From positions 124,001 through 188,000 of the forward strand of contig NZ_JARRAG010000001.1 in the NCBI RefSeq assembly GCF_029589435.1: a stretch of 64,000 bases of DNA. The letters run 5' to 3'. The DNA comes from Paludisphaera mucosa (GTDB lineage: Bacteria; Planctomycetota; Planctomycetia; Isosphaerales; Isosphaeraceae). Shown in pieces: positions 36,554 through 44,077 of this stretch (positions are counted from its first letter, which is position 1; each line of letters opens with the position of its first letter). The notes beneath the pieces are model-generated. The model was not told where the DNA came from, did no database searches, and worked only from the letters and a program-made list of their open reading frames with translations. The translations under genes and the position numbers were made by a program.

Positions 36554-37600
36554 TCAATAGGCGTCGGAGCTGACGACCTCGCCGCCTCGGGTCGAGGAGA
36601 TGGCCTGATAGGTCGGCGGGCTGACGGAGTTCTTGACGAACTTCACGCTGCCGTCGCAGAAGCCGACGTTGACGCCGCCGGCGTGGTTGCTGCGGGCGGC
36701 GATCATCACCAGGCCGCCGGGGCCGCCGACGCAGGGGGCGTTCTTGCCGAACGGGTAGTTGCAGTAGCCCTGGTCCTGCATCCAGTCGGGCTTCGAGGTA
36801 TTAGGCGTCAGGTAGCCCGAGAAGTTGCCGGCGTACGCCCAGTGCGAGAAGCCGCGGAGGTCCCAGCTCGCGCCCGAGACGCCGACGAGGACCTCGGAGG
36901 TCATCATCGTGTTGCTCAGGCCGTCGGTGATCGCGGCGAACCGGACCGTGCCGTTCTGGGCCCCCTGGCCGCCGCCCGCCGCGATGTCGGCCTTGGGCGC
37001 GCCCACGTCGCCGAACGGGGCGCCGAGGAAGTCGTAGCGGACGTTGTTGTCGAGGAAGTAGGGCTGGAGCGAGCCCCCCTGGATGCTCCCCTGCTGCATG
37101 GTGATGTTGCCGAAGTTCACGACGTAATTCTGCGACGTCACGAGCTTGCCCAGGTTGCCGATGCCGACCGTGCGCTCGTTGTTGCCGTCGCTGGGGCAGA
37201 AGTACGCGCTGACCCGGGTGGAGGTCACCGTGATGTTGGCCGCGCCGGCGTAGCGGAAGTCCCCCTCGACGGCGGAGGCGGCCGGCTGGTTGGGGTCGTT
37301 GTTCCCGGAGGAGTTCCACGAGTTGAACAGCGCCTGCTGCTCGACGAACGGCAGCACCGGGATCAGCCACGAGCCCCAGCAGCAGCCCCGCATGCCCTGG
37401 GGCAGCACGCTGTTGCCGCTCTCGTAATTGTGCATGCCCAGGCCGATCTGCTTCAGGTTGTTGACGCACTGGGCGCGGCGGGCGGCCTCGCGGGCCGACT
37501 GCACGGCGGGGAGCAGCAGGGCGATGAGGACGGCGATGATCGCGATCACCACCAGCAGTTCGATCAGCGTGAAGCCCGATTTACGACGCGATTCGATCAT
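36554..37600 (-). CDS. DUF1559 prepilin-like protein
   Basis: 348 residues, ATG at 37600 with GAGGAA upstream. The N-terminus [18 protein letters not shown] is a textbook prepilin cleavage site (Gly before Phe), followed by [21 protein letters not shown]. The DUF1559 motif is at the C-terminus: [18 protein letters not shown], ending [12 protein letters not shown]. It is preceded by a lipoprotein gene (89 bases away) with a structured leader, a pairing common in planctomycetes. Function of the family unresolved. Confidence 0.94.
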   Translation of the reverse strand: MIESRRKSGFTLIELLVVIAIIAVLIALLLPAVQSAREAARRAQCVNNLKQIGLGMHNYESGNSVLPQGMRGCCWGSWLIPVLPFVEQQALFNSWNSSGNNDPNQPAASAVEGDFRYAGAANITVTSTRVSAYFCPSDGNNERTVGIGNLGKLVTSQNYVVNFGNITMQQGSIQGGSLQPYFLDNNVRYDFLGAPFGDVGAPKADIAAGGGQGAQNGTVRFAAITDGLSNTMMTSEVLVGVSGASWDLRGFSHWAYAGNFSGYLTPNTSKPDWMQDQGYCNYPFGKNAPCVGGPGGLVMIAARSNHAGGVNVGFCDGSVKFVKNSVSPPTYQAISSTRGGEVVSSDAY

Positions 37601-37689
37601 GGATGAGTTTCCTCGCCTAACGGGTGGGAAGAGACTTGGAACGTCGGACGCCTGGTGAAGAAAGACGACGCCTCGAAGGGCCCGACGGC

Positions 37690-38148
37690 TCACTTCGTCG
37701 TGAGCGCGAAGTCGGCCGTGGTCGACCCGCCCGAGACGACCTCGGCGGTCAGCGTGGACGCGGTGTTGTATTGCTTGGGGATCGGGTCGGCCGCCGGCTT
37801 CTTGGGGGGCATCCCGGGCGCGGCCTTCTCCTGCGCCGCCTCGCCGCCGCCGACGGAGCGGATCGACACCTTGTACTTCCCGGGCGTGGGGCCCGTGGCG
37901 CGTTCGATCGAGTAGGCTCCGTCGGCGATCACGCCGCCGGCGGGCGCCGCCCCGGCCGAGCCGTCGGCCGGGTCGAACGCGATCACGCCCTTCGCCAGCG
38001 GGGCCCCGTCGAGCGTGACCTTGCCGTGGACCGCCTGGCGATTCAGCCCGTCGGCCGAACCCTCGCTGCATCCCGACGACGACCAGACCGCGACCGCCGC
38101 GGCCGACCAGGCGACCGCACGCAGTCTTGAAGAAATTCGACGAATCAC
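37690..38148 (-). CDS. Lipoprotein, carboxypeptidase-regulatory-like, paired with DUF1559
   Basis: 152 residues, GTG at 38148 preceded by GAGGAGG at spacing 3, an exceptionally strong ribosome site. The lipobox AVWSSSGC predicts lipidation. The mature part ([19 protein letters not shown], later [11 protein letters not shown]) resembles the small Ig-like lipoproteins found beside DUF1559 genes in planctomycetes. The hairpin at 38270-38300 in its leader has a loop complementary to this ribosome site. Likely co-transcribed with the DUF1559 gene. Confidence 0.85.
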   Translation of the reverse strand: MIRRISSRLRAVAWSAAAVAVWSSSGCSEGSADGLNRQAVHGKVTLDGAPLAKGVIAFDPADGSAGAAPAGGVIADGAYSIERATGPTPGKYKVSIRSVGGGEAAQEKAAPGMPPKKPAADPIPKQYNTASTLTAEVVSGGSTTADFALTTK

Positions 38149-38269
38149 ACACCTCCTCGGTCGTGGGGGGATTCTCCGACCGGCCGCGCCGAAGGGCGCA
38201 AGGGAACCCAACGGGAAGGCCCGGAGGCCGCCGCGGGTGATCGGGCCGGTATGGAGAAGGATGTCGGTG

Positions 38270-38300
38270 GACCCCCGCCGCAGGGAGGAGGGCGGGGGTC
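38270..38300 (-). promoter_or_regulatory. Leader hairpin with anti-Shine-Dalgarno loop
   Basis: Perfect 10-bp inverted repeat GACCCCCGCC / GGCGGGGGTC around an 11-base loop. On the minus-strand transcript the loop reads CTCCTCCCTGC, whose CTCCTC complements the gene's own GAGGAGG at 38152-38158, about 112-138 nucleotides downstream. This could let the leader sequester its ribosome site. Observed sequence; regulation is inference. Confidence 0.45.
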
Positions 38301-38356
38301 GGGGAAACTGGCAAGAGTGAGCGGTGAATGTATCATCCACCAGGAGAGATCATGGG

Positions 38357-38385
38357 TAGATACCGCGCTGCCGGCTTCATGTCAA
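38357..38385 (-). promoter_or_regulatory. Candidate promoter for lipoprotein-DUF1559 unit
   Basis: On the minus strand: TTGACA (38385-38380), 17-base spacer, TATCTA (38362-38357). The -35 is a perfect consensus; the -10 matches three of six. It would give a leader of about 200 bases that contains the hairpin at 38270-38300. Confidence 0.5.
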
Positions 38386-38398
38386 AGAGTTTTCTCGG

Positions 38399-38410
38399 TG
38401 GCATATGCCA
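38399..38410. promoter_or_regulatory. 12-bp palindrome TGGCATATGCCA in the divergent intergenic region
   Basis: Perfect 12-bp palindrome just upstream of the minus-strand -35 hexamer (38380-38385). It could be a regulator site for the lipoprotein promoter or for trpS. The rest of the 451-base gap 38149-38599 holds no gene I can support. Confidence 0.4.
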
Positions 38411-38599
38411 TTTCTTTCACGATCTCTCGCACGCACCGGCCCGTGCGAGACGTCGATCGCAGGGGTCGCGACGGCCCTGACGACGTCCGCCCGGAGGCCC
38501 GGCGCGACCGCCCCGCATGGCCGTCGGCGGGCGATCCTGGTAGAGTGGCTGGACGCGGGCGGGCGCGAGCGACGCGCGTCGGCGGCTGAGGAGGAATCG

Positions 38600-39571
38600 A
38601 TGAGGATCTTGTCGGGGATTCAGCCTTCGGGCCCGCTGCACATCGGCAACTACCTGGGCGCCATCCGCCAGTACGTCGCGCTCCAGGACGCGAACGACGC
38701 CTATTACTTCGTAGCCGACTATCACGCCTTGACGAGCGTGCGCGACGCCTCGCTGCTGCGGAAGTACGTGTCCCACGTCCTGATCGACCTGCTCGCCCTG
38801 GGGCTGGACCCGGACGAGGTGGTGCTGTTCGTGCAGTCGGACGTGCCCGAGACGGTCGAGCTGTCGTGGCTCCTGACTACGGTCACGCCGATGGGCTGGC
38901 TGGAGAAGTGCGTCAGCTACAAGGACAAGGTGCAGCAGGGGCTCCCCGCCGAGGCCGGCCTCTTCGCCTACCCGGTCCTGCAGGCGGCCGACATCCTGCT
39001 CTACGACGCCGACCTCGTCCCGGTGGGCCAGGACCAGAAGCAGCACCTGGAGATCACCCGCGACGTCGCCGAGCGGTTCAATCACGTCTACGGCCGCCGC
39101 GAGGGCGTCTTCCGGCTGCCCAAGCCCTACATCCTGGACAACGTGGCCGTCGTCCCGGGCCTCGACGGCCGCAAGATGTCGAAGAGCTACAACAACACGA
39201 TCGAGATCTTCGAAGACCCCGCGTCGATCCGCAAAAAGGTCAAGAAGTTCGTGACCGACAGCCTCCCCGTCGAGGCCCCCAAGGACCCCGACACGTGTCC
39301 GTTGTTCGGCCTCTACAAGCTGTTCGCCAAGCCGGCGGATCGCGAGGAGATCGAGCGGCGCTACCGCGAAGGGGGCGTCGGATACGGCGAGGTCAAGACG
39401 CGGCTGGGCGAGGCGCTCATCGAGACCTTCGCCGAGGCCCGCGAGCGCCGGGCCGAGTGGGTCGCCCACCCCGAGCGGGTCGCCGCCGTCCGCGCCGCCG
39501 GGGCCGAGAAGGCCCGCGAGACGGCCCGCAAGGTGCTCCACCGGGCTCGGGCGGCGTGCGGCCTGGGATGA
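38600..39571 (+). CDS. trpS: Tryptophanyl-tRNA synthetase
   Basis: 323 residues, ATG at 38600 with GAGGA upstream. Class I synthetase motifs: SGPLHIGNYLGAIRQ (HIGH motif as HIGN) near residue 10 and DGRKMSKSYNN (KMSKS). Bacterial TrpRS length and layout throughout (CPLFGLYKLF, then GYGEVKTRLGEALIETF). It charges tRNA-Trp. Unlikely to be a paralogue with altered function, as all motifs are intact. Single gene, plus strand, before the small membrane gene. Confidence 0.97.
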   Translation: MRILSGIQPSGPLHIGNYLGAIRQYVALQDANDAYYFVADYHALTSVRDASLLRKYVSHVLIDLLALGLDPDEVVLFVQSDVPETVELSWLLTTVTPMGWLEKCVSYKDKVQQGLPAEAGLFAYPVLQAADILLYDADLVPVGQDQKQHLEITRDVAERFNHVYGRREGVFRLPKPYILDNVAVVPGLDGRKMSKSYNNTIEIFEDPASIRKKVKKFVTDSLPVEAPKDPDTCPLFGLYKLFAKPADREEIERRYREGGVGYGEVKTRLGEALIETFAEARERRAEWVAHPERVAAVRAAGAEKARETARKVLHRARAACGLG

Positions 39572-39617
39572 CCGCCGACGCCCTCCTCATCCTCTCCTCC
39601 GACGCTGGAGTCTTGAT

Positions 39618-39875
39618 ATGAGTATGCTGTTCTCTCTCCTCTGGTTCCTGCTCATCGGCCTGGTCGCCGGATGGCTCGCGGGCCAGCTCACCAAGGGCCG
39701 CGACTTCGGCGCGGTCAACAACATGATCGTCGGCGTCCTCGGCGCGATCCTGGGCGGCTTCCTCTTCGGGATCTTCGGCCTGGGCGCGACGAACACCATC
39801 GGCAGCCTGATCACCGCCACCGTCGGCGCGGTCGTCGTCCTCTTCCTGCTGGGCCGCTACGGCAAGCGGCTCTGA
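39618..39875 (+). CDS. GlsB/YeaQ/YmgE family membrane protein
   Basis: 85 residues, almost entirely hydrophobic: three segments beginning LLWFLLIGLVAGWLAGQL, NMIVGVLGAILGGFLFGIFG and TATVGAVVVLFLLG. The GWLAGQLTKG and GVLGAILGGFLFG motifs fit the transglycosylase-associated/YeaQ family, small inner-membrane proteins linked to stress responses. The stop lies inside an intergenic inverted repeat. Confidence 0.9.
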   Translation: MSMLFSLLWFLLIGLVAGWLAGQLTKGRDFGAVNNMIVGVLGAILGGFLFGIFGLGATNTIGSLITATVGAVVVLFLLGRYGKRL

Positions 39876-40072
39876 AAGGCCCCTTCAAAGACTTGGGTTT
39901 TTGACGGCCTTCTCCCCTCGCGGGGGAAGGTGGCCCGAAGGGCCGGATGAGGGGGAGACGAGCACGAAGGCCGTCGCTCCAACATCCGACCTGCCGGCGG
40001 ATTCCGACGGGGCTTCGCGCGTCCTCCCCTCATCCCCCCCGAGGGGGGAAGGCGTGAAAACGGCCCTTTCAG
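39872..40072. repeat. Composite intergenic inverted repeat, copy A
   Basis: Outer arms TGAAAGG(C/G)CC at 39873 and, inverted, near 40062-40071; left inner unit at 39907-39955 (CCTTCTCCCCTCGCGGGGGAAGG then GGATGAGGGGG); right inner unit at 40022-40052 is the inverted, shorter form (CCTCCCCTCATCC... GGGGGGAAGG). The right half, from ggattccgac at 39999, is shared with copy C. Similar to copies at 48228-48375 and 55421-55501. Probably a REP/BIME-like mobile or structural element; no coding potential. Confidence 0.7.
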
Positions 40073-40082
40073 GGACGCTTCG

Positions 40083-41462
40083 TCAGATCTCCCAGCCCTT
40101 GCGGTAGCTCCCCTTGAGGAGTGCGGAGGCGGCGGAGCTGTTGAGGATCCGGCCGGCGTCGCCGTCGTAGTCGATGGCCTCGCCGGTGCGCATGGCGATG
40201 TTGCCGAGCAGGATGGCCTCGGTCTGGACGGCCGCGTACTCGAAGTTCGAGTAGGCGATCTCGGGCTTGCCGGCGCGGATGGCCTGGAACCATTCGAGCT
40301 TGTGGTTGTCGTCGGTGTCGCCGCCCCCCTGGATCCGGGGGATGGTCGGCTTGGGGGCCTTGAAGTCCTTGAATCGCTCGTCGGGCCAGAGGCGGCGGCC
40401 GACCGACTCGCCGCGGGCCGATCCCATGGTCCCCTCGGCGCCGACGCAGACCCAGCCGTTGTCTTCGGGCTTGAAGCCCTCGGGGAAGAGGTGGGCCGGC
40501 GGCCGGTTGGGCTTGCCGTCCTTCGCCCCCTCGTACCAGGTGAGCTTGACCGGCGCGAGCTTGCCGCGCGCGGGGAACTCGTAGACGACCGTCGCCCAGG
40601 CGGGGAAGGTCTCGGGGTTGATCTCGCCGCTCTGGGCCGAGATCCGCCTGGGCAGGCCGAGCTTCAGGCCGTGGAACGGGATGTTGGTGTTGTGGCAGCC
40701 CATGTCGCCGAGGACGCCGGTCCCGAAGTCCCACCAGCCCCGCCAGAGCATGGGCGTGTAGACCGGGGCGAACGGCCGCTCGGGGGCGGCGGCGAGGAAG
40801 AGGTCCCAGTGCAGGTTCGCGGGGACCTCGAACGTCCCCTGCGGCCGCGCCGTGATCTCGGGCGCCTGCTTCCAGTAGACGCTGGGTCGGTCGGTCCAGA
40901 CGTGGACCTCGGTCACGTCGCCGAGCACGCCGGATTCGAGGATCTCGACGCTGGCGCGGAGGCCGTCGGCGGCCGAGCCCTGGTTGCCCATCTGGGTGCA
41001 GACGCCGTGCTTGCGGGCGGTCTCGCGCATCAGGCGGGCCTCCCACACGGTGTGGGTCAGCGGCTTCTGGCAGTAGACGTGCTTGCCCAGCCGCATCGCC
41101 GCGACCGACGCCGGCGCGTGGGTGTGGTCGGCCGTCGAGACGGTCACGGCGTCGATCTTGTCGCCCATCTGGGCGAACAGCTCGCGGAAGTCGTGGAAGC
41201 CCTTGGCGTCCTTGAACTTCGCCAGCTTCTCCTTGAGCGGGTCGTCGTCGACGTCGCAGAGCGCGACGACCTTGCCGTGGTTCCCCGCGTGGTCGGTGTC
41301 GCCGCCCCCCTTGCCGCCCACCCCGATGCAGGCCACCTGGATGACGTCGTTCGGCCCGACGCCCGCCGCCCGGCCGTTGCGGCCCTGGCAGAAGACCCCG
41401 AACCCCGCGAGCGAGGCCCCGTACAGGAACGCGCGACGGTCCATTCCCTGCTGCGTGGTCAT
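40083..41462 (-). CDS. Tat-exported Gfo/Idh/MocA-family oxidoreductase
   Basis: 459 residues, ATG at 41462. The N-terminus MDRRAFLYGASLAG is a twin-arginine signal, so it is folded with its cofactor before export. Then the Rossmann start IQVACIGVGGKGG, the DVDDD acidic loop, the catalytic-strand EKPxxx motif in the form YCQKPLTHTVWEARLM, and GVLGDMGCHNTNIPFHGLKLGLP. Typical planctomycete Gfo/Idh with NAD(P); the sugar substrate is unknown. Starts opposite the radical SAM gene across 398 bases. Confidence 0.93.
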   Translation of the reverse strand: MTTQQGMDRRAFLYGASLAGFGVFCQGRNGRAAGVGPNDVIQVACIGVGGKGGGDTDHAGNHGKVVALCDVDDDPLKEKLAKFKDAKGFHDFRELFAQMGDKIDAVTVSTADHTHAPASVAAMRLGKHVYCQKPLTHTVWEARLMRETARKHGVCTQMGNQGSAADGLRASVEILESGVLGDVTEVHVWTDRPSVYWKQAPEITARPQGTFEVPANLHWDLFLAAAPERPFAPVYTPMLWRGWWDFGTGVLGDMGCHNTNIPFHGLKLGLPRRISAQSGEINPETFPAWATVVYEFPARGKLAPVKLTWYEGAKDGKPNRPPAHLFPEGFKPEDNGWVCVGAEGTMGSARGESVGRRLWPDERFKDFKAPKPTIPRIQGGGDTDDNHKLEWFQAIRAGKPEIAYSNFEYAAVQTEAILLGNIAMRTGEAIDYDGDAGRILNSSAASALLKGSYRKGWEI

Positions 41463-41860
41463 GGGTGAGACTCCCCGGTGGGTGAAGGAGGGCGGGATGC
41501 GCCGGCCCGCGGCGCGAGGCGGCGGGCCGGCGTCAGGCCCACCATAGCGCGCGGCGAGGCGCGACGCCAAGGAATTCCCGACCGCCGCGATCCGCGACCG
41601 CCCACGCTTTGGGACGAAGGCGACGACGAGATCCGCCCGCGACGTTGTCCCGTGGAAGGTAGCTTACCCGCTCGATGCGCCGTCGATCCTTCCGCGGATC
41701 TGGCGGCGGAGCCTCGCAGCCGACCACGGCCGACGCCTGGGCGGTGCCGGATCGTCAGACGCCCGGCCCCGCGACCTCGACGGTGGACGACCGCGAGATC
41801 GTTCGACCAACTGCGACCCGCGGCAGCGTTGCCGCGCACGATCGCATCAGGAGCTCGTCG
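41463..41860. other. 398-base divergent intergenic region
   Basis: Between the starts of the Gfo/Idh and radical SAM genes. The plus frame is open back to 41675, so a longer radical SAM N-terminus is possible, but the residues are not conserved-looking. No strong promoter or repeat found by eye. Confidence 0.5.
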
Positions 41861-43633
41861 ATGAGCCCAGTGAACGCGCAGATCGATCGCCCGTCCCCGA
41901 CGCTCAGCCTGCATCCTCGCGGGCGACGGGCGAAGGTGCTGCTGGCCAGCGTGTGCGGCCCCTACGCCCAAGACGACGAGCACGGCAGCCGCTCGCTCAA
42001 CCCCATGGAGCTGTATCACAACCAGGTCACGCGCGTGCAGGGGCCGTTCTCGCTCCGCATGTTCCACCGCAGCTGGGGGCTGATGCTGATCCAGGCCAAC
42101 CTGACGGCCCCGTGCACGGTCCTCGACTTCCCGACCTGGGAGCGGTTCGAGGAGGAACTCCGCGGGGGCGACTACGACGTCGTGGGGATCAGCAGCATCG
42201 TCCTGAATCAGCACAAGGTCCGGACCATGTGCGAGATGGTGCGCCGCCACCTGCCGAACGCGACCATCGTCATCGGGGGGCACATCGCCAACGTGCCGGA
42301 CCTGGCGGATCGAGTCGACGCCGATCATATCGTCCGCGGCGACGGCGTGTCGTGGTTCCGGCGGTTTCTGGACGACCAGGTGGACGAGCCCCTGCGCCAC
42401 CCGTTGATCGTCTCGGGCTTCGGCGCCCGCTGCATGGGGATGAAAGTCGAGGGGAGGCCGGAGGACACCGCGGCCACCCTGATCCCCTCCGTCGGCTGCC
42501 CGCTCGGCTGCAACTTCTGCTCGACGTCGGCCATGTTTGGCGGCAAGGGCAAGTCGGTGGACTTCTACAAGACGGGCGACGAGCTGTTCGACATCATGCA
42601 CCAGCTCTCCACGAGCATGAAGGTGCGCTCGTTCTTCATCATGGACGAGAACTTCCTGCTCCAGCGCAGCCGCGCCCTGCGCGTGTTGGAGCTGATGGAA
42701 CGCCACCGCAAGCCCTGGTCGCTGTACGTGTTCAGCTCCGCCAACGCCCTGAGGCGTTACACCCTGGAAGAGCTGGTGAGGATCGGCGTGTCGTGGGTCT
42801 GGATGGGGCTGGAGGGCGAGGAGAGCGCGTACAAGAAGCTCTCCGGGGTCGACACGTTCGGGCTGGTCCGCGGCCTGCAAAGCCACGGCATCCGGGTCCT
42901 GGGCTCGAGCATCATCGGCCTGGAAGACCACAGCCCCGAGAACATCGATCGCGTGATCGCGCACTCGGTGCGGCATCGGACGGACTTCCATCAGTACATG
43001 CTTTATACGCCGATCCCGGGCACGCCCCTGCACGCCGAGCTTTCGGCCGCCGGCCGCCTGCTGACCGACTCGGAGTGCGACCCGGCCGACGTGCACGGCC
43101 AATCGGTGTTCAACTACCGCCATTCCTCGCTCCCCCCGGGAGTCGAGGGCGAGCTGATGGTGCGGGCCTTCACGCGCGATTTCGAGCAGAACGGGCCGAG
43201 CGTCGTGCGGATCGCCGAGACGACGCTCGCGGGCTGGCTCCGCCACAAGTCGCACCCCGACCCGCGCGTCCGCGATCGCATGAAGTGGGAGGCGCGGCCG
43301 CTGTCGTCGAGCTACGCGGCCATGGTGGCGGCCGCCCGACTCTATTTCCGCGATCGTCCGGACCTCCACGCCAGGATGGACCGCCTGCTCGGCGACCTGA
43401 TCCGCGAATTCGGCTGGAAGGCCCGGGCGTCGGCGGCCCTCGGCGGCCGCCTGCTGCACTGGACCTCCCGGCGCGAGGCCGACCGCCTGGCCCGCGGCTG
43501 GTCCTACGAGCCGGACACGTTCTACGAGGTGAACGAGGCGGCCGCCGCACAGCCCCGGCGACGCCGCGCCGCGCTCTGCCGGAGCGTCGGCTGCTCCGCG
43601 ACGTCGTCCCCGGCGGCTGAGGCGCACTCCTGA
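41861..43633 (+). CDS. B12-binding radical SAM protein, substrate unknown
   Basis: 590 residues from the ATG at 41861, with AGGAG upstream. Residues about 25-175 look like a cobalamin-binding domain (YDVVGISSIVLNQHKVRTMCEMVRRHLPNATIVIGG). The radical SAM cluster is C213-P-L-G-C217-N-F-C220, followed by FFIMDENFLLQ, and GVSWVWMGLEGEES for the core barrel. Residues 420-550 carry a C-terminal domain. Such proteins do methylation or rearrangement chemistry; no pathway partner is next door. Oxygen-sensitive Fe-S enzyme expected. Confidence 0.88.
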   Translation: MSPVNAQIDRPSPTLSLHPRGRRAKVLLASVCGPYAQDDEHGSRSLNPMELYHNQVTRVQGPFSLRMFHRSWGLMLIQANLTAPCTVLDFPTWERFEEELRGGDYDVVGISSIVLNQHKVRTMCEMVRRHLPNATIVIGGHIANVPDLADRVDADHIVRGDGVSWFRRFLDDQVDEPLRHPLIVSGFGARCMGMKVEGRPEDTAATLIPSVGCPLGCNFCSTSAMFGGKGKSVDFYKTGDELFDIMHQLSTSMKVRSFFIMDENFLLQRSRALRVLELMERHRKPWSLYVFSSANALRRYTLEELVRIGVSWVWMGLEGEESAYKKLSGVDTFGLVRGLQSHGIRVLGSSIIGLEDHSPENIDRVIAHSVRHRTDFHQYMLYTPIPGTPLHAELSAAGRLLTDSECDPADVHGQSVFNYRHSSLPPGVEGELMVRAFTRDFEQNGPSVVRIAETTLAGWLRHKSHPDPRVRDRMKWEARPLSSSYAAMVAAARLYFRDRPDLHARMDRLLGDLIREFGWKARASAALGGRLLHWTSRREADRLARGWSYEPDTFYEVNEAAAAQPRRRRAALCRSVGCSATSSPAAEAHS

Positions 43634-43697
43634 ATCGCTTCCGCCCGATGGAGGAGAGTTCCGAGGTCGGTTCGCGGCGAAATCCGCACGGGCCGAC

Positions 43698-44060
43698 TCA
43701 CGGCTCGCCGCCATGCCAGTCGAATCCGCACCAGAAGCACTGGCGGGCCTTCGGCGTGCGGACGACCCGTCGGCATTTCGGGCAACGGTTCACGAACGAC
43801 TCGTCGGCCGCTTCGGCCAGGACCCGCTTGCAGACGCGACGGCGGAACGCTTCCGGACCGTCCGTCAGTGCGGCGTTGATTTCGGGGTCGTCGGTCCGCC
43901 CCCACCTGACGGCCAGGGGGTGGTCCGGCTTCGCCCCGATCAGGGCGGCCTTCTCTCGGCCGACGATCGCGCTCCCAACCCTTCGCTCGTCGTCGGTCAT
44001 CCGGGCCCGAAAGTGGCTCCAGACGTACCGGGTCAACTCGTGATCGTCCTCGTACTCCAC
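43698..44060 (-). CDS. Small protein with C-terminal zinc-ribbon
   Basis: 120 residues, GTG at 44060 preceded by GAGGG at spacing 9, only 17 bases after the kinase stop, so co-transcribed. The N-terminal part is charged (EDDHELTRYVWSHFRARMTDDERR). The C-terminus CPKCRRVVRTPKARQCFWCGFDWH is a four-cysteine zinc ribbon. Function unknown; the location suggests a substrate, adaptor or regulator of the kinase (inference). Confidence 0.75.
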   Translation of the reverse strand: MEYEDDHELTRYVWSHFRARMTDDERRVGSAIVGREKAALIGAKPDHPLAVRWGRTDDPEINAALTDGPEAFRRRVCKRVLAEAADESFVNRCPKCRRVVRTPKARQCFWCGFDWHGGEP

Positions 44061-44077
44061 CTGCGGTTGCCCTCGGA

